Shown here: one piece after another, positions 1 to 11,300 of the stretch
How the letters are laid out: each line of letters opens with the position of its first letter
Position numbering within the stretch: the stretch's first letter is position 1
Assembly: GCF_026151205.1 (NCBI RefSeq)
Contig: NC_087077.1
Location: 3,720,001-3,784,000, forward strand
DNA: 64,000 bases
Direction: 5' to 3'
From: Bolinopsis microptera
Taxonomy: Eukaryota; Ctenophora; Tentaculata; Lobata; Bolinopsidae
Notes under the pieces: generated by a model
Told to the model about the DNA's origin: nothing
Seen by the model: the letters and a program-made list of their open reading frames with translations, nothing else
Database searches by the model: none
Translations under genes and position numbers: made by a program

Positions 1-63
1 ATGCAGATTATACATAGTATTATTAATCATTAACCAAATCCTAATTGCAAATTGCATCTTTAG

Positions 64-991
64 ACAATTCCTCAAAGTATGTACTACACGACTGCTGGTA
101 AATTGATAAAATGGGCGATGGAAGCAAACGATAGTGGGGATTATTTCCCAGTTTGGGGAATCTGTCTTGGGTTTCAGTTCATGACCAATTTTTTCTTAAA
201 TTCGAACCGGACGGTAGACCAGCACGAGGATCTCCGTGGACATTGCAGAGCTTATGATCTGTCACTGCCATTTCGTCCAACCCAGGTATTTTTTCTCAAA
301 ATTCAGTACCCACGAACTTTATTTGAAAACTTTTTAAATATAATTCGTATAAACATACAAAGTTTTAATTTCACGAGTTGAATAATGAGTATAATAAATT
401 ACATTTTAGAGCTCCGAGAGTAGCAGAATGTTGGCAAAGATAAGCAGACCGCTTTATGAAGATATACAAAAGGAACCATCCGTTTACTACTTCCATACTA
501 AATGTTTCACGATTGATCAACTTCAACGCAGTGGGGTTCTACAGAAGATTAATGTTGTGGGAAAAAGTTTCGACCTTGATGGTAAAGAGTATGCATCGAT
601 GACCGAACACAAAAAATATCCATTCTATGGCACACAATTCCACCCGGAGAAACTCATGTTTGAGTGGAATCCGATCATAAATATTTTCAGACCTCAAAGT
701 GGAATTGTATTTTCTCAGACTCTCCTTAACTTTTTTATGAGTGAAGTAGCTAAGAACAGACATTCTTTCAAAAATCCTACTGTAGTAAATAAAATTGACA
801 TAGAAAATTATCCTTGCATCCACACTATGCTCTTGCACAAAACTCATTTACAAGCATACTATTTTCTTAATGACAATTCGTTTGGTAAACCTGTTATTGA
901 TTACAGATTGGATCAGCAAAAGTTTGATTTTATGGTGCAATTAGCATTAGGAAATGCATCACTGACACAGATCTTAGGGATAAATACATAA
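64..991 (+). CDS. GGH: Gamma-glutamyl hydrolase, 3' part (two exons)
   Basis: This is the C-terminal part of a gamma-glutamyl hydrolase, the lysosomal or secreted cysteine peptidase that trims the polyglutamate tail of folates. Exon 64..285 holds the nucleophile motif WGICLGFQ (family: WGTCLGFE). It ends at a CAG|GTATTT donor, and exon 410..991 follows a TTTTAG acceptor in the same phase. The second exon carries YGTQFHPEK, with the catalytic His, and the conserved FEW that follows it. The N-terminal part, with the signal peptide, lies upstream of the window. The reading frame is open in both exons and ends at a TAA. The family match is by motif and is strong; expression is unknown. Confidence 0.9.
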
Positions 992-1404
992 AATATATGG
1001 CAGAGATATAGGTTGGCACAGCTCAGTAAGAATCAAAGTCTTTAAAATATTTATTTTATATAATAGTGACTAGTATAGTGATTATTGACTACGAGGCCTT
1101 AGTTCTGAAACCAATTTATCGGCAATTTAGCACCCTGTTAATTATTACGTTGAATTGAACCTTGACAATATAATTATTCTGGTTAAGGGCTTTTGTTATT
1201 TTCTTTGATTCAAATTAAAATCTTTTTGCTTCCTCTCTATACCGGGCCTCTCCGTGCCCCAAAACTTTTACTTTTAGTTAATTAGCTCGTTTTGTGCAAG
1301 AAATGTGATTTATGTCATACCTCACATTTATAATACTGGTCAAAATCGGCATATTTGCCGCGACTAAACGTGGCTTTTTTCTAAATTAATAATAAAAACG
1401 TTTT

Positions 1405-2285
1405 TGCTATCCTGCTAGACCTTTCAGTTTCAGCAGCTTTCGACACAATAGATCATAAAATACTTATCAGAAAACTCTTAGCTGACTTAGGAATCACAGG
1501 TAAAGCTAACAGCTGGTTTGTCGTTTGAGGATTATCTTCATGCAAGAATAACAAGATCTTTCAATACAATGTCAAAGTTGGTCAGGAGCTATCTGATGTA
1601 ATATGTCTTCTTTTAAATATGGGATCCGTATTCAGCTATATGCAGATGACTCGCAGCTCTACATTTCTTTTGAACCCCTAATACCTGGAGAACTAAGTGG
1701 AATGAAAATCAAAATCAATGCCTGCCTTGACGAAATAAGGGCCTGGATGCTTGAAAATTATATGAAACTTAATGAGTCAAAAACAGAGCTATTAGTCATT
1801 GGGAAGCCTTTGGTTCTGAGAGAATTTGGACAGTATCAAATTTCTGTTAATTTTGGGAGTACGGAAGTGATGCCAACAGAATGTGTCGGTGACAATTGAA
1901 AAAGTTTAGGAGTCAAACTAGATCCTCATCCAGCTCTTACCATGGAAAGACAGCTAAACAGTGTTAAACAGAAGTCAATGTGGGCACTAAATAATCTGAA
2001 GAGAATATGACGTTATATCTTGATGAAAGTTTAAAAGTTATGCTAGTGAAGCAACTGGTCATATCAAAGCTTGACTACTGTAATGCACTGTATGTTTGCC
2101 TACCGATGAAGTCACTGAAAAAGCTCAAATCTGTACTGAATGCTGGAATACGATTCATCTATAACATCGATGACCGTGATGTAGATCTTCTTGAATACTA
2201 GAAAAAAGCACACATTCTCCCCATTGAAGAACGAATAAGTTTCAAGATTTGTCTTCTGGCGTATAAGGTTATGTAGAGCCAAGCA
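1405..2285 (+). pseudogene. Decayed LINE reverse transcriptase (L2/CR1-like)
   Basis: Broken pieces of a non-LTR reverse transcriptase are in order on this strand. First comes an LDLS..AAFDTIDH block near 1415-1465. Next is an open stretch at 1603-1899 with the catalytic YADDSQLY motif. Then a stretch at 2007-2201 has the SKLDYCNALY motif found in the C-terminal part of L2/CR1 proteins. Frameshifts and stops separate them, so this is a relic. No endonuclease or ORF1 is seen beside it. Confidence 0.8.
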
Positions 2286-2660
2286 CCACCATAAGCGCTT
2301 ATAATTGCTTATAAATCAAAATGCTAGCTACGAATCGCTTATCTGGCCAACCGCTTTTCCACCGCTTATAATCACCAATCCTACTTGAAAATCTCTCGCT
2401 GAGAGCGATTATGATAAGCTTATAAGCGCTTTCTAGGCGCTTTTATGAAATTATAATCGCTTTCCCGTATAAAATTAAAAAGCGATTATATTTATAAATG
2501 TTTATAAGCGATTATTTTCGAACCGCCTATAATCGCGATCGCCAAAAAACGAGTATAATGTATCAGCGGTGTTTTTTAAAGAGATTTAATAGAAGGCTTT
2601 AATAAAGCGCTTCATAACAAATAAGCGAATTATCAGCGCTGATCAGAAAATTTCATTTTA
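2285..2660. repeat. AT-rich block of GCTTATAA-type short repeats
   Basis: The octamer-like words GCTTATAA, ATAAGCGC and GCGATTAT recur on both strands at irregular spacing through about 370 bp. Many form small inverted pairs (GCTTATAAGC, AAGCGCTT). No coding potential is seen. It starts at the end of the LINE relic and may be the relic's degenerate tail or a separate simple repeat. Confidence 0.6.
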
Positions 2661-2744
2661 TGGAAACTTGCAGTTATATTTACAAAATTAAATATAATTA
2701 AAAGCGGGAAATGTTTGGTTTGTGTATTGTGTACCCTGGATAAT

Positions 2745-2850
2745 TTTCACCTGGGGACCCAGGCTTAGTGTTCATACACTCATCTCCGATCGAAAATACG
2801 GCGGAATATGGCAGGCTGAGCGCTGCCCAGTAATAAGCGAACTAGGTACG
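2745..2850 (+). repeat. Dispersed repeat with the CCTGGGGACCCAGG palindrome
   Basis: Contains ACCTGGGGACCCAGGCT, then GTTCATA, then GAGCGCTGCCCAGTAATAAG. The same arrangement in reverse lies at 47945-48040, and shorter copies lie at 9525-9565 and 22200-22255. It is a dispersed short repeat of unknown class. Confidence 0.6.
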
Positions 2851-2861
2851 TCACATAAGGC

Positions 2862-3120
2862 CGGGTGGTGTAACTGAGTGGTAACACGATCGCCTCCCAA
2901 GCAGAAGGCCCGGGTTCAATTCCGGTCGGATGCAAGTCGGCCAGTTATCAAGCTGTGATTTGCTGGTGATACACACTCTCTGACTCGTATGTCGTAGGAC
3001 TAACCCCCTACAGCTAGTATCTGTATAGTGCCTGGGCACAGAGTGGCTTAGGGTTATTGAAAAGGAGATAAGCACCTCATGCCATCCCAACTTGCGTAAG
3101 AGACCTGCCCTTGTATCTTG
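2862..3120 (+). repeat. tRNA-derived SINE
   Basis: The head resembles a tRNA: GCCGGGTGGTGTAACTG with the box A-like GAGTGGTAACACG, and a box B GGTTCAATTCC about 35 bp further on. About 150 bp of unrelated body follows, with no clean cloverleaf for the whole tRNA part. That fits a SINE better than a working tRNA gene. The 3' end is placed roughly, just before the mobile element at 3139. Confidence 0.65.
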
Positions 3121-3138
3121 TATTGTATTTGAACGTCA

Positions 3139-3897
3139 TATATATACATATCACCGGAGACTCGCGGGCGGAACAAAATATTGCACGCGCACGCGCGTGC
3201 AATATTTCATATGTCCCCGAGGGCGCTAGCCCGAGGAGGACATATTTTCGTATAGCACGGAGGGCCCATCGGGCCCGAGTGCTATACGATTTTTCCGCCC
3301 GCGGGTCGAGGTGATGTGGATTATATCCACCAGCGGGCGTATTACAGTTAATATATAATTTTATAAATAAACAATGGAGCTTGTATAAAAGTCAACTCTA
3401 GAAAAGGTCGCCACTAATTGTTGTAACCATGGTAACACGTCACGTGTTCAATGTAAGCCAATCATAAAGGGCTGTGTCGTATATAGGGGCTGGAGATGCA
3501 CTGCATTCCTGGGCCGTGGGAATAATGAATGTAATGTCAGTGACGATGAATATCAATAATATAGGGGGATTATAGTGCTGATGTGTATTATGTAGTGTGT
3601 TATAATAACTTTGATATAAATCAAAGTATCATGTCATCTGCTCACGAGCTGCATGAGCAGCCCTACCGGACACAAAAATAAAATGTATATAATATAGTCA
3701 GTGTAATAAGGAATTTCACATGGAGACGATACAGAAACTGAAAATATTTTAGAGAACTCCGGGCTATATTGCTACTGGTCAAATTAAATGTCACTTGTTA
3801 GCGGGCTATATCATGAGCGGGCTGTAGAGATATCGGGCCCTTTGACAGCGGGCTGGTAAGAGCCCGCGATGCAAAAAAGCGCACGCTGGTGGATATA
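3139..3897 (-). mobile_element. Non-autonomous element, subfamily A, copy 1
   Basis: Read on the minus strand, this 759-bp element has the left end TATATCCACCAGCG at 3897, several AGCCCGC motifs, a central part with CACGTGACGTG and a CCAAT-like ATGATTGGCT, and a cloverleaf right end that finishes in ACCGGTGATA-like sequence at 3139. It is the mirror of 5431..6189: positions in the two copies sum to 9328, with no difference noticed. It contains no gene. It is homologous along its length to the 1.3-kb element at 6186, which ties it to the tyrosine-recombinase family. Confidence 0.85.
3150..3315 (+). other. Cloverleaf end structure, copy 1 (subfamily A)
   Basis: The outer stem pairs ATCACC...CGCGGGCGG with CCGCCCGCG...GGTGAT. 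It encloses three hairpins: 3177-3206 (AATATTGCACGCG stem, 4-nt loop), 3209-3245 (ATATGTCC/GGACATAT plus GGGC/GCCC), and 3249-3288 (CGTATAGCAC/GTGCTATACG plus GGGCCC/GGGCCC). Confidence 0.85.
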
Positions 3898-5316
3898 CAG
3901 GGGATATCTAGCTCTCATGAAATTCCACACATCATACAGGTTACCTGGGGATTGGGGAGTCTGGACATCTCAGACTAATACACTTACACTATAAGTAAGG
4001 TGATACCCTGCTCTTCAGCCTGCTGCTGGACTGTACTGGTATAACGTAGCGGTGGACATATTTTGCTGTACATTTGCGTGCTACCTCTCCAATTACGTTT
4101 CGGTATTGTTTATATATCATTTTTCAACAATTGGTATACCTAATTAGTAATTGAGGTTATTTTGAATACTTTTGTGGTGAGAATAATAGTAAAAACTATA
4201 CTATATATATACTAGTCACTACAATAAAAATATATTAAATTAAACTTAAGGAAAAATCATTGTACGTGACGAAAAATTCAAGGTTTTATATTACTTTTTA
4301 AATATTTGATACAAGAGAAACGCCATTTTCGGACGTGAAGAGAGTTAGGACTCCTCCTAATTACATTAAATTAACACCTTCTGTAACGTCCTGAATAAAT
4401 ACAGTTACGAAACAAAATTTACTAAACATTTTAAAACATTACTGAACATATTTGATGTTTTTTTCTTACCGCACTCCATTTTATGTCTACCTTTCAAGGA
4501 TCTGTTTCTGAGTTTCTCTTTTTGGTTGATTATGTCACTGTACTAACCTTTATTTATATACCTACATGTATTGTATGGTTTCTGTTCTTTTTAGTGTGGT
4601 TTACTAGAAAAGTTGTTTTAATTTTGTCTTTTATTGAGTTATACTCTTGTTCATTTTAACACTGCATTTGCTCACTTCACTCACAGTCAGCCGCTCTGAC
4701 ATGGTTGACCACCTTCTTTGTGTTGTTGGCTAATCATATACATCATTTCATTTCATATCATATATTTATTTATTTAATTTCAAATTTCAAATTGTTTGTT
4801 TACAATTTAATCGAGTTATGACCCTTTTAAGATCTTGCAGATACGTGATCCAGTTAATCAGTGATATCTTCACTCAATCAATGCCCTGATTGGTTGGAGA
4901 CTGCTTATAGGACAGTAACCGAAGCGCTATAACGCGAATTTCTTTGGTTTTAAGGAACGTCATTACGTCACTATCAGTATTCACTCAGTGATCAGATCTT
5001 AATCCACCAACATGCTCGTTACCGCCTATAAATGAGTCTCATCGTTGCTCGCTAGCGAATATAGTTCCCGATGAGATTACTGATTGGGTGACGAAATCAC
5101 TGATCTGCAATATTTTAAAAGGGTCATAACTTGGTTAAATTGAGATTTAGTTATTTAGTTATAGTTTCAACTCATGGTACATTAACATACAGTTAGCATA
5201 TTTAGTGTTTTGAGTGTGTTAATAAACACAAAATTTCTAATTTTTTAATGACAAAATGCTTATTTGTGTTTCTCGAGGGTACATTCATGTAAACGTTTGA
5301 TCGCAGAAAATATACA
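3898..5316. other. Spacer between inverted elements; SLC23 upstream region
   Basis: This is AT-rich single-copy-looking sequence with no open frame of note. Because the first SLC23 coding exon follows at 5317, it should hold the promoter and 5' leader, but I see no clear core promoter. A small inverted-repeat element lies at 4803-5142. Confidence 0.5.
4803..5142. mobile_element. Small MITE with imperfect terminal inverted repeats
   Basis: The ends match as inverted repeats: CAATTTAATCGAGTTATGAC at the left and, in reverse complement, TCAATTTAACCAAGTTATGAC at the right. Both run on through CCCTTTTAA and TTGCAGAT. Total length is about 340 bp and it is non-coding. No target duplication is clear, so the superfamily is not assigned. 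Confidence 0.6.
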
Positions 5317-8300
5317 ATGCCACCCGAAGATACTAACGACGGACAAGAACTTGTTCAACAAGTGAGTACCTTTCAGAATTCAGACAGAGTTATCCTAAAA
5401 TTAATATCTGAAGTTATGTGGTGATACCTTTATATCCACCAGCGTGCGCTTTTTTGCATCGCGGGCTCTTACCAGCCCGCTGTCAAAGGGCCCGATATCT
5501 CTACAGCCCGCTCATGATATAGCCCGCTAACAAGTGACATTTAATTTGACCAGTAGCAATATAGCCCGGAGTTCTCTAAAATATTTTCAGTTTCTGTATC
5601 GTCTCCATGTGAAATTCCTTATTACACTGACTATATTATATACATTTTATTTTTGTGTCCGGTAGGGCTGCTCATGCAGCTCGTGAGCAGATGACATGAT
5701 ACTTTGATTTATATCAAAGTTATTATAACACACTACATAATACACATCAGCACTATAATCCCCCTATATTATTGATATTCATCGTCACTGACATTACATT
5801 CATTATTCCCACGGCCCAGGAATGCAGTGCATCTCCAGCCCCTATATACGACACAGCCCTTTATGATTGGCTTACATTGAACACGTGACGTGTTACCATG
5901 GTTACAACAATTAGTGGCGACCTTTTCTAGAGTTGACTTTTATACAAGCTCCATTGTTTATTTATAAAATTATATATTAACTGTAATACGCCCGCTGGTG
6001 GATATAATCCACATCACCTCGACCCGCGGGCGGAAAAATCGTATAGCACTCGGGCCCGATGGGCCCTCCGTGCTATACGAAAATATGTCCTCCTCGGGCT
6101 AGCGCCCTCGGGGACATATGAAATATTGCACGCGCGTGCGCGTGCAATATTTTGTTCCGCCCGCGAGTCTCCGGTGATATGTATATATATCCACCAGCGG
6201 GCTATATTTTGTCTTCTGACCTCTCGCAGCCCGATGTAACAAGACACAGTGCGCGTCCAGCCCGCTTAAAATACAGCACGCGAGCAGACGACACTTAACG
6301 TGACAAGTAACAATACAGCCCGGAGCACTTTCACTTTCAAACAAATTTTTGGGGCCTAAACTATTAAACTTTAACTATTACAAGACACGTACACCATATT
6401 TATGTCACTGACACTACATATATCTTAATGTTTCCCACGGCTCAAGGAATGCACTAGTATATCACTTATCGGCCTCAGTCCCTATACCACGCAGTGCAAT
6501 ATGATTGGCTGACATTTAACACGTGACGTGTTACCATGGTTGCAACAATTAGTGGCGACTTTAAGTCTAGAGTTGATGTTTATACAGTATACACCATACA
6601 CGCTCCATTGTTTATTTCGACTGATTTCCATTTCCATAATTGCTCAAGCTATTTCGAGTAATAATTCTTGAAATTTTAGGCCGGAATTTTACGTGTAATT
6701 CTATTGTGTTCCCGAAAGAAATTTTGCCCTGTTTTTTGTTTTGAAACTATACCGTCTACCACTAATATTGATGTTATGAATTTGATCTTTTACTCAACGT
6801 AAAATATATATATATATTATATATTCAATGTCCCTTCGTGCTTCGTTATCTTGAGCTCTCTTTGTAACTGCAGATGGCATTCAGTTTATAGTTACACAGT
6901 TGTTAAAGTTATGGCGAGCACTCTTTTTGATAGTTTAAGCTGAATTTATTGTTTGACCGGCCCTACACACTGTGTACTGATTAACTCTCATTGTACATCT
7001 GACGTGTTGTCATGGTAACAGGAATTCTGTGTTACTCGTAGTATGGATTGACGGAGATACACAATTTTTAATCTATGTTAATGATTAACATCCCGTTGAC
7101 TGTTCATCAATATGGTTGGTGTGTAATACCATTATAGTACGTGGGATTTCAATTCTTCTATTGTGTTATATAATCAGTAATGCGCATGTTGCCCTGTTCT
7201 GCATCTTAAACCAAAGGCTAAAGCATGATTTTCTATTAAATTTGCAGCTTAATTAGTTCGAAATCTTTTACTTCTATTTGCTATGATTGTTGAAAACTGT
7301 AAAGCGCCCGCTCATGGATATACACGATATCATTCCTCGCCATGAGGGCGGAACTATCGTATAGCACTCGGGCCTGTTGGGCCCTCCGTGCTATACGAAA
7401 ATATCTCCGCCTCGGGCTGGAGCCCTCGTGGAGATATAAAATATTGCACGCGCACGCGCGTGCAATATTTAGTACCGCCCTCAAAGCTGCGGTGATATTT
7501 ATATATATTGGCCAATAATCTTATTTTGAGCGGAGGAAATTGTGTTCTGCCCAATTGCTGAGCTAAATCTAAACGACGTTGATGCATCACTTACTGAGTA
7601 CTGAGTACAGCTGAGGTACATGTCTGTCGCAATATGACTAATAATCGTCTGAGCCCTGGATAAGATTACAGTGTGTAGAATACAGCTGGAATTCTGGAAA
7701 TTCTGTAATGCTCTGTCTGGTATGGCAGGCAGTGGCGTAACGAAAGGCCCTGCTGACCCCGCTGTGCAGGGGGGCGCCGTCTTAGGGGGGCGCCAAATCG
7801 TCGTTTGAATGTGGGACAATTTCAAAAACTTAACTAAAGTACTAGCAAAACTGCGCGTTTTCTCTAGATACACACTTTTTAGAGATTTTACCGGCGTATT
7901 CTTTAAAATCACCTAATTTGTTTAATTTTAGGGAGGGGCACCAAAAGGGGAGGGGCGCCAACAGGGGGGCGCTTTTTTCGGCAGGGGGGCGCCAACAGGC
8001 AACGTTACGCCACTGATGGCAGGTATGCGCAAATAAAGTACGAAGTATTTGCAACATGATGAGTAGAGAAAGAGTAGAGAAAGAGTAGAGAAAGAGTAGA
8101 GAAAGAGTAGAGAAAGAGTAGAGAAAGAGCAGAGAAAGAGCAGAGAAAGAGTAGAGAAAGAGTAGAGAAAGAGTAGAGAAAGAGTAGAGAAAGAGTAGAG
8201 AAAGAGTAGAGAAAGAGTAGAGAAAGAGTAGAGAAAGAGTAGAGAAAGAGTAGAGAAAGAGTAGAGAAAGAGTAGAGAAAGAGTAGAGAAAGAGTAGAGA

Positions 8301-11300
8301 AAGAGTAGAGAAAGAGTAGAGAAAGAGTAGAGAAAGAGTAGAGAAAGAGTAGAGAAAGAGTAGAGAAAGAGTAGAGAAAGAGTAGAGAAAGAGTAGAGAA
8401 AGAGTAGAGAACAAGTATAGAAAGAGTAGAGAAAGAGTAGAGAAAGAGTAGAGAAAGAGTAGAGAAAGAGTGGAGAAAGAGTGGAGTAAGAGTGGAGAAA
8501 AAGTGGAGAAAGAGTGGAGAAAGAGTGGAGAAAGAGTGGAGAAAGAGTGGAGAAAGAGTGGAGAAAGAGTGGAGAAAGAGTGGAGAAAGAGTGGAGAAAT
8601 AGTGGAGAAAGAGTACAGAAAGAGTACAGAAAGAGTACAGAAAGAGTACAGAAAGAGTACAGAAAGAGTACAGAAAGAGTACAGAAAGAGTACAGAAAGA
8701 GTACAGAAAGAGTACAGAAAGAGTACAGAAAGAGTACAGAAAGAGTACAGAAAGAGTACAGAAAGAGTACAGAAAGAGTACAGAAAGAGTACAGAAAGAG
8801 TACAGAAAGAGTACAGAAAGAGTACAGAAAGAGTACAGAAAGAGTCTGAGCAGGGAAAGAAACTCTGTATATAATTTCATTTTCGCACAGGAACCCAAAC
8901 CAACACAAAGGCTTATAAAATTTCAATAAACCCTCGTTTGGCTTTATAATTAGAGTACTGATCCTGCTATTATTGAATTAATAGGGATTAATGATGAATG
9001 AATTGTGATGAAATCACTAGAGCATCGCAATTCTTTGTCTAAAATTAATTTATCAAAAGAAATGGTACACGTTCTCAATATTTCCATTAAATATCGAGTA
9101 AAGATAGTCTAAACAAGTGATTAAAGTTATTTTAGGGGGAAATCGTGCGATATTTCCGCTAATAACTGAGCCAATTACGTGAGTTTGCTTAAATCGAGGC
9201 TTTCACATTCAGGGATTACAAATCCGACCTATAATTGCGAATCAACCGAAACGAGAAAAAATTGATGAATGAATTCATAGTAATGATATTAGATAAAATT
9301 TGTGGACATTGATTGTCCGCCTTTTTGTCAATAATCTGGACGTATATCTTATATGATATTTATAATTTTGACTGTTCTGTTTCAGTACTTTCAGAGTTTG
9401 CCACACTTTTTGCCACTTCGTATCATGCAATTTGGTACCTTAGCAGGTGTACAGTTCACTAGATATTAAGGAAAAGTTGTTATTGGGAGAAGTGTAATGT
9501 AGTTAGGCGTGTAGAATGTTCTTACCTGGGGACCCCAGGCTATAATGTTCATAATATGAAGAATGAAGTATCACTATTTTTAGGATTACAAGCTTATCAA
9601 GGACAGCAGTCCAATGAAGATTGATATCAAAAACGATGATCAAGATGAGTCAGAAAATGATCTTGAAGTTATCAGAAAACAGGTAAAATAAAATTTAGTA
9701 GAACCTCAATCTACTGTGTGATCTAACGGGTAGAATATGGAACTTTGCTATACCCGGAGTTCGTTACGCCACTAAATTAAGTTCATTTACAAATTGTATG
9801 ATATTTTCGGTGTTTTAAATTAAATCCTGATTAACAGTGAAGCAGGTTTAATTTTCCCAAGACTCTCTTGAAAACAGAGTATCGCTGTAAGACCAATGAA
9901 TTCGGCTAATGGTCCATTTCTTCTCACCAATTCAAGACACATCTTACGATCGTAATCGAGGCAAGTCCTTCTAATTGTCCAATTTCAGCTGAATTACCCT
10001 CTTGGTAAGGACCCTAACTGGTTTCTGTCCGTTCTGCTAGGATTTCAACAATACCTCATCTTGTTTGGTTCTACTTTTGCTATCGCTGTTATTCTCGCCC
10101 CCAGTTTATGTGTTGAAAGTGAGTTTTGACAACCATGCTTTTATACATTTGTACCAGTATAGCAGTATGATCACATTTCAACAAATAATGAAAATATAAA
10201 ATTTAATATTTGCTCACATTTCTTTTCTCCGTTACAGATTTGTTGGTTCCCCGTCAGATTTCTAAAATATTCAATAACTTTGTAGGTAACGTGGTCGTTA
10301 AAGGTATTCTGTTAAACACGATGTTTGTTATGTGTGGCTTAGCTACTATGGTTCAGGTAGAATTAAATTAGTTTTTAACTAACTAATGAGTTATTGAATT
10401 ACGTTAGGTAGAATTCAATTCGACTTTACTTGCAATATTTGATAAGATATGTTGCAGCTTGTTTTCGTAAAAAAACATAAATTAAGCCACGTTATTTTGA
10501 TATTTACAAAAGTAAAGGTGAATAATTATGATGCTAATTTCAGATATTCTTTGGAACCCGACTTCCTATCGTTCAAAGTGGGTCTTTTGTCTATTTTGCC
10601 GTAGCAAAAGGAATTTTGTCTAAAGAGCCCTGCAAGGATGTGTACTACGTTATTGATGAGGATGGCAGTAAGTCAGATCTTTTAAATTATATTACATTTT
10701 ATGAAATGATTATGTAAATCGGTGCAATATAATATGTATATCCATCGTCATCGTCAATTTAACTCAACATTAACTCAGTTACGTAAAAACATGTGTTTTT
10801 AATGTGTTTTTTTAAAGGCATACGTGTCAACGTATATGTGGTACATGTTGAATGAACATTGATCATAGATGTAATTCTTGTTCAGATAACGGGACTCAAA
10901 CCTGGGATCCAAACTGGAAGCTGCGGATGACGGAGCTCCAGGGTAACCTCATGCTGGCTAGTTTGTTCCAGGTATGTAAATTAATTGAGGTATTTAAATT
11001 GTAAACAACTTTATTGTTAGCTCAATTTTTGCGCATTTTAAAAGTGGTGACTAAGAAAACAAATCGTAATTACTGAATTTTATTTTAATTTGAGAAAATG
11101 TATGTTTGGCAATTGGCACTGCTCTAACTAATTATTGTGTACATAGTACGATCAGTAAATGAGACTTTCTTTAGATCCTCGGTTATTCTGCCTTTAATAT
11201 CTTAAGGTTAGGTTTTTAGGCATGACTTAGCGAGAGTAAAATGGTACATAATGCAAATGAATTGATAAATAAAACTAGTATGTGGTAATGCATAAATCTA

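Noticed and set aside
2862-2935. Functional tRNA gene
   Set aside because: Box A and box B are present, but the anticodon and acceptor stems do not pair well, and a SINE-like body follows.
3111-3314. Recurrent short frames over the cloverleaf ends (also near 6014, 7281, 13627, 19913, 20609)
   Set aside because: They recur only because the end structures recur, and they read stems in both directions; no start context or motif.
3139-6189. One single foldback element with a 1.5-kb interior
   Set aside because: The spacer holds an SLC23 exon that joins in phase, and each arm alone has both a left and a right end; two inverted copies explain it better.
7842-8926. Long open frames on both strands (up to 332 codons) over the 11-bp repeat
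   Set aside because: They arise from a stop-free 11-bp tandem repeat; there is no protein family, and the frames end as soon as the array does.
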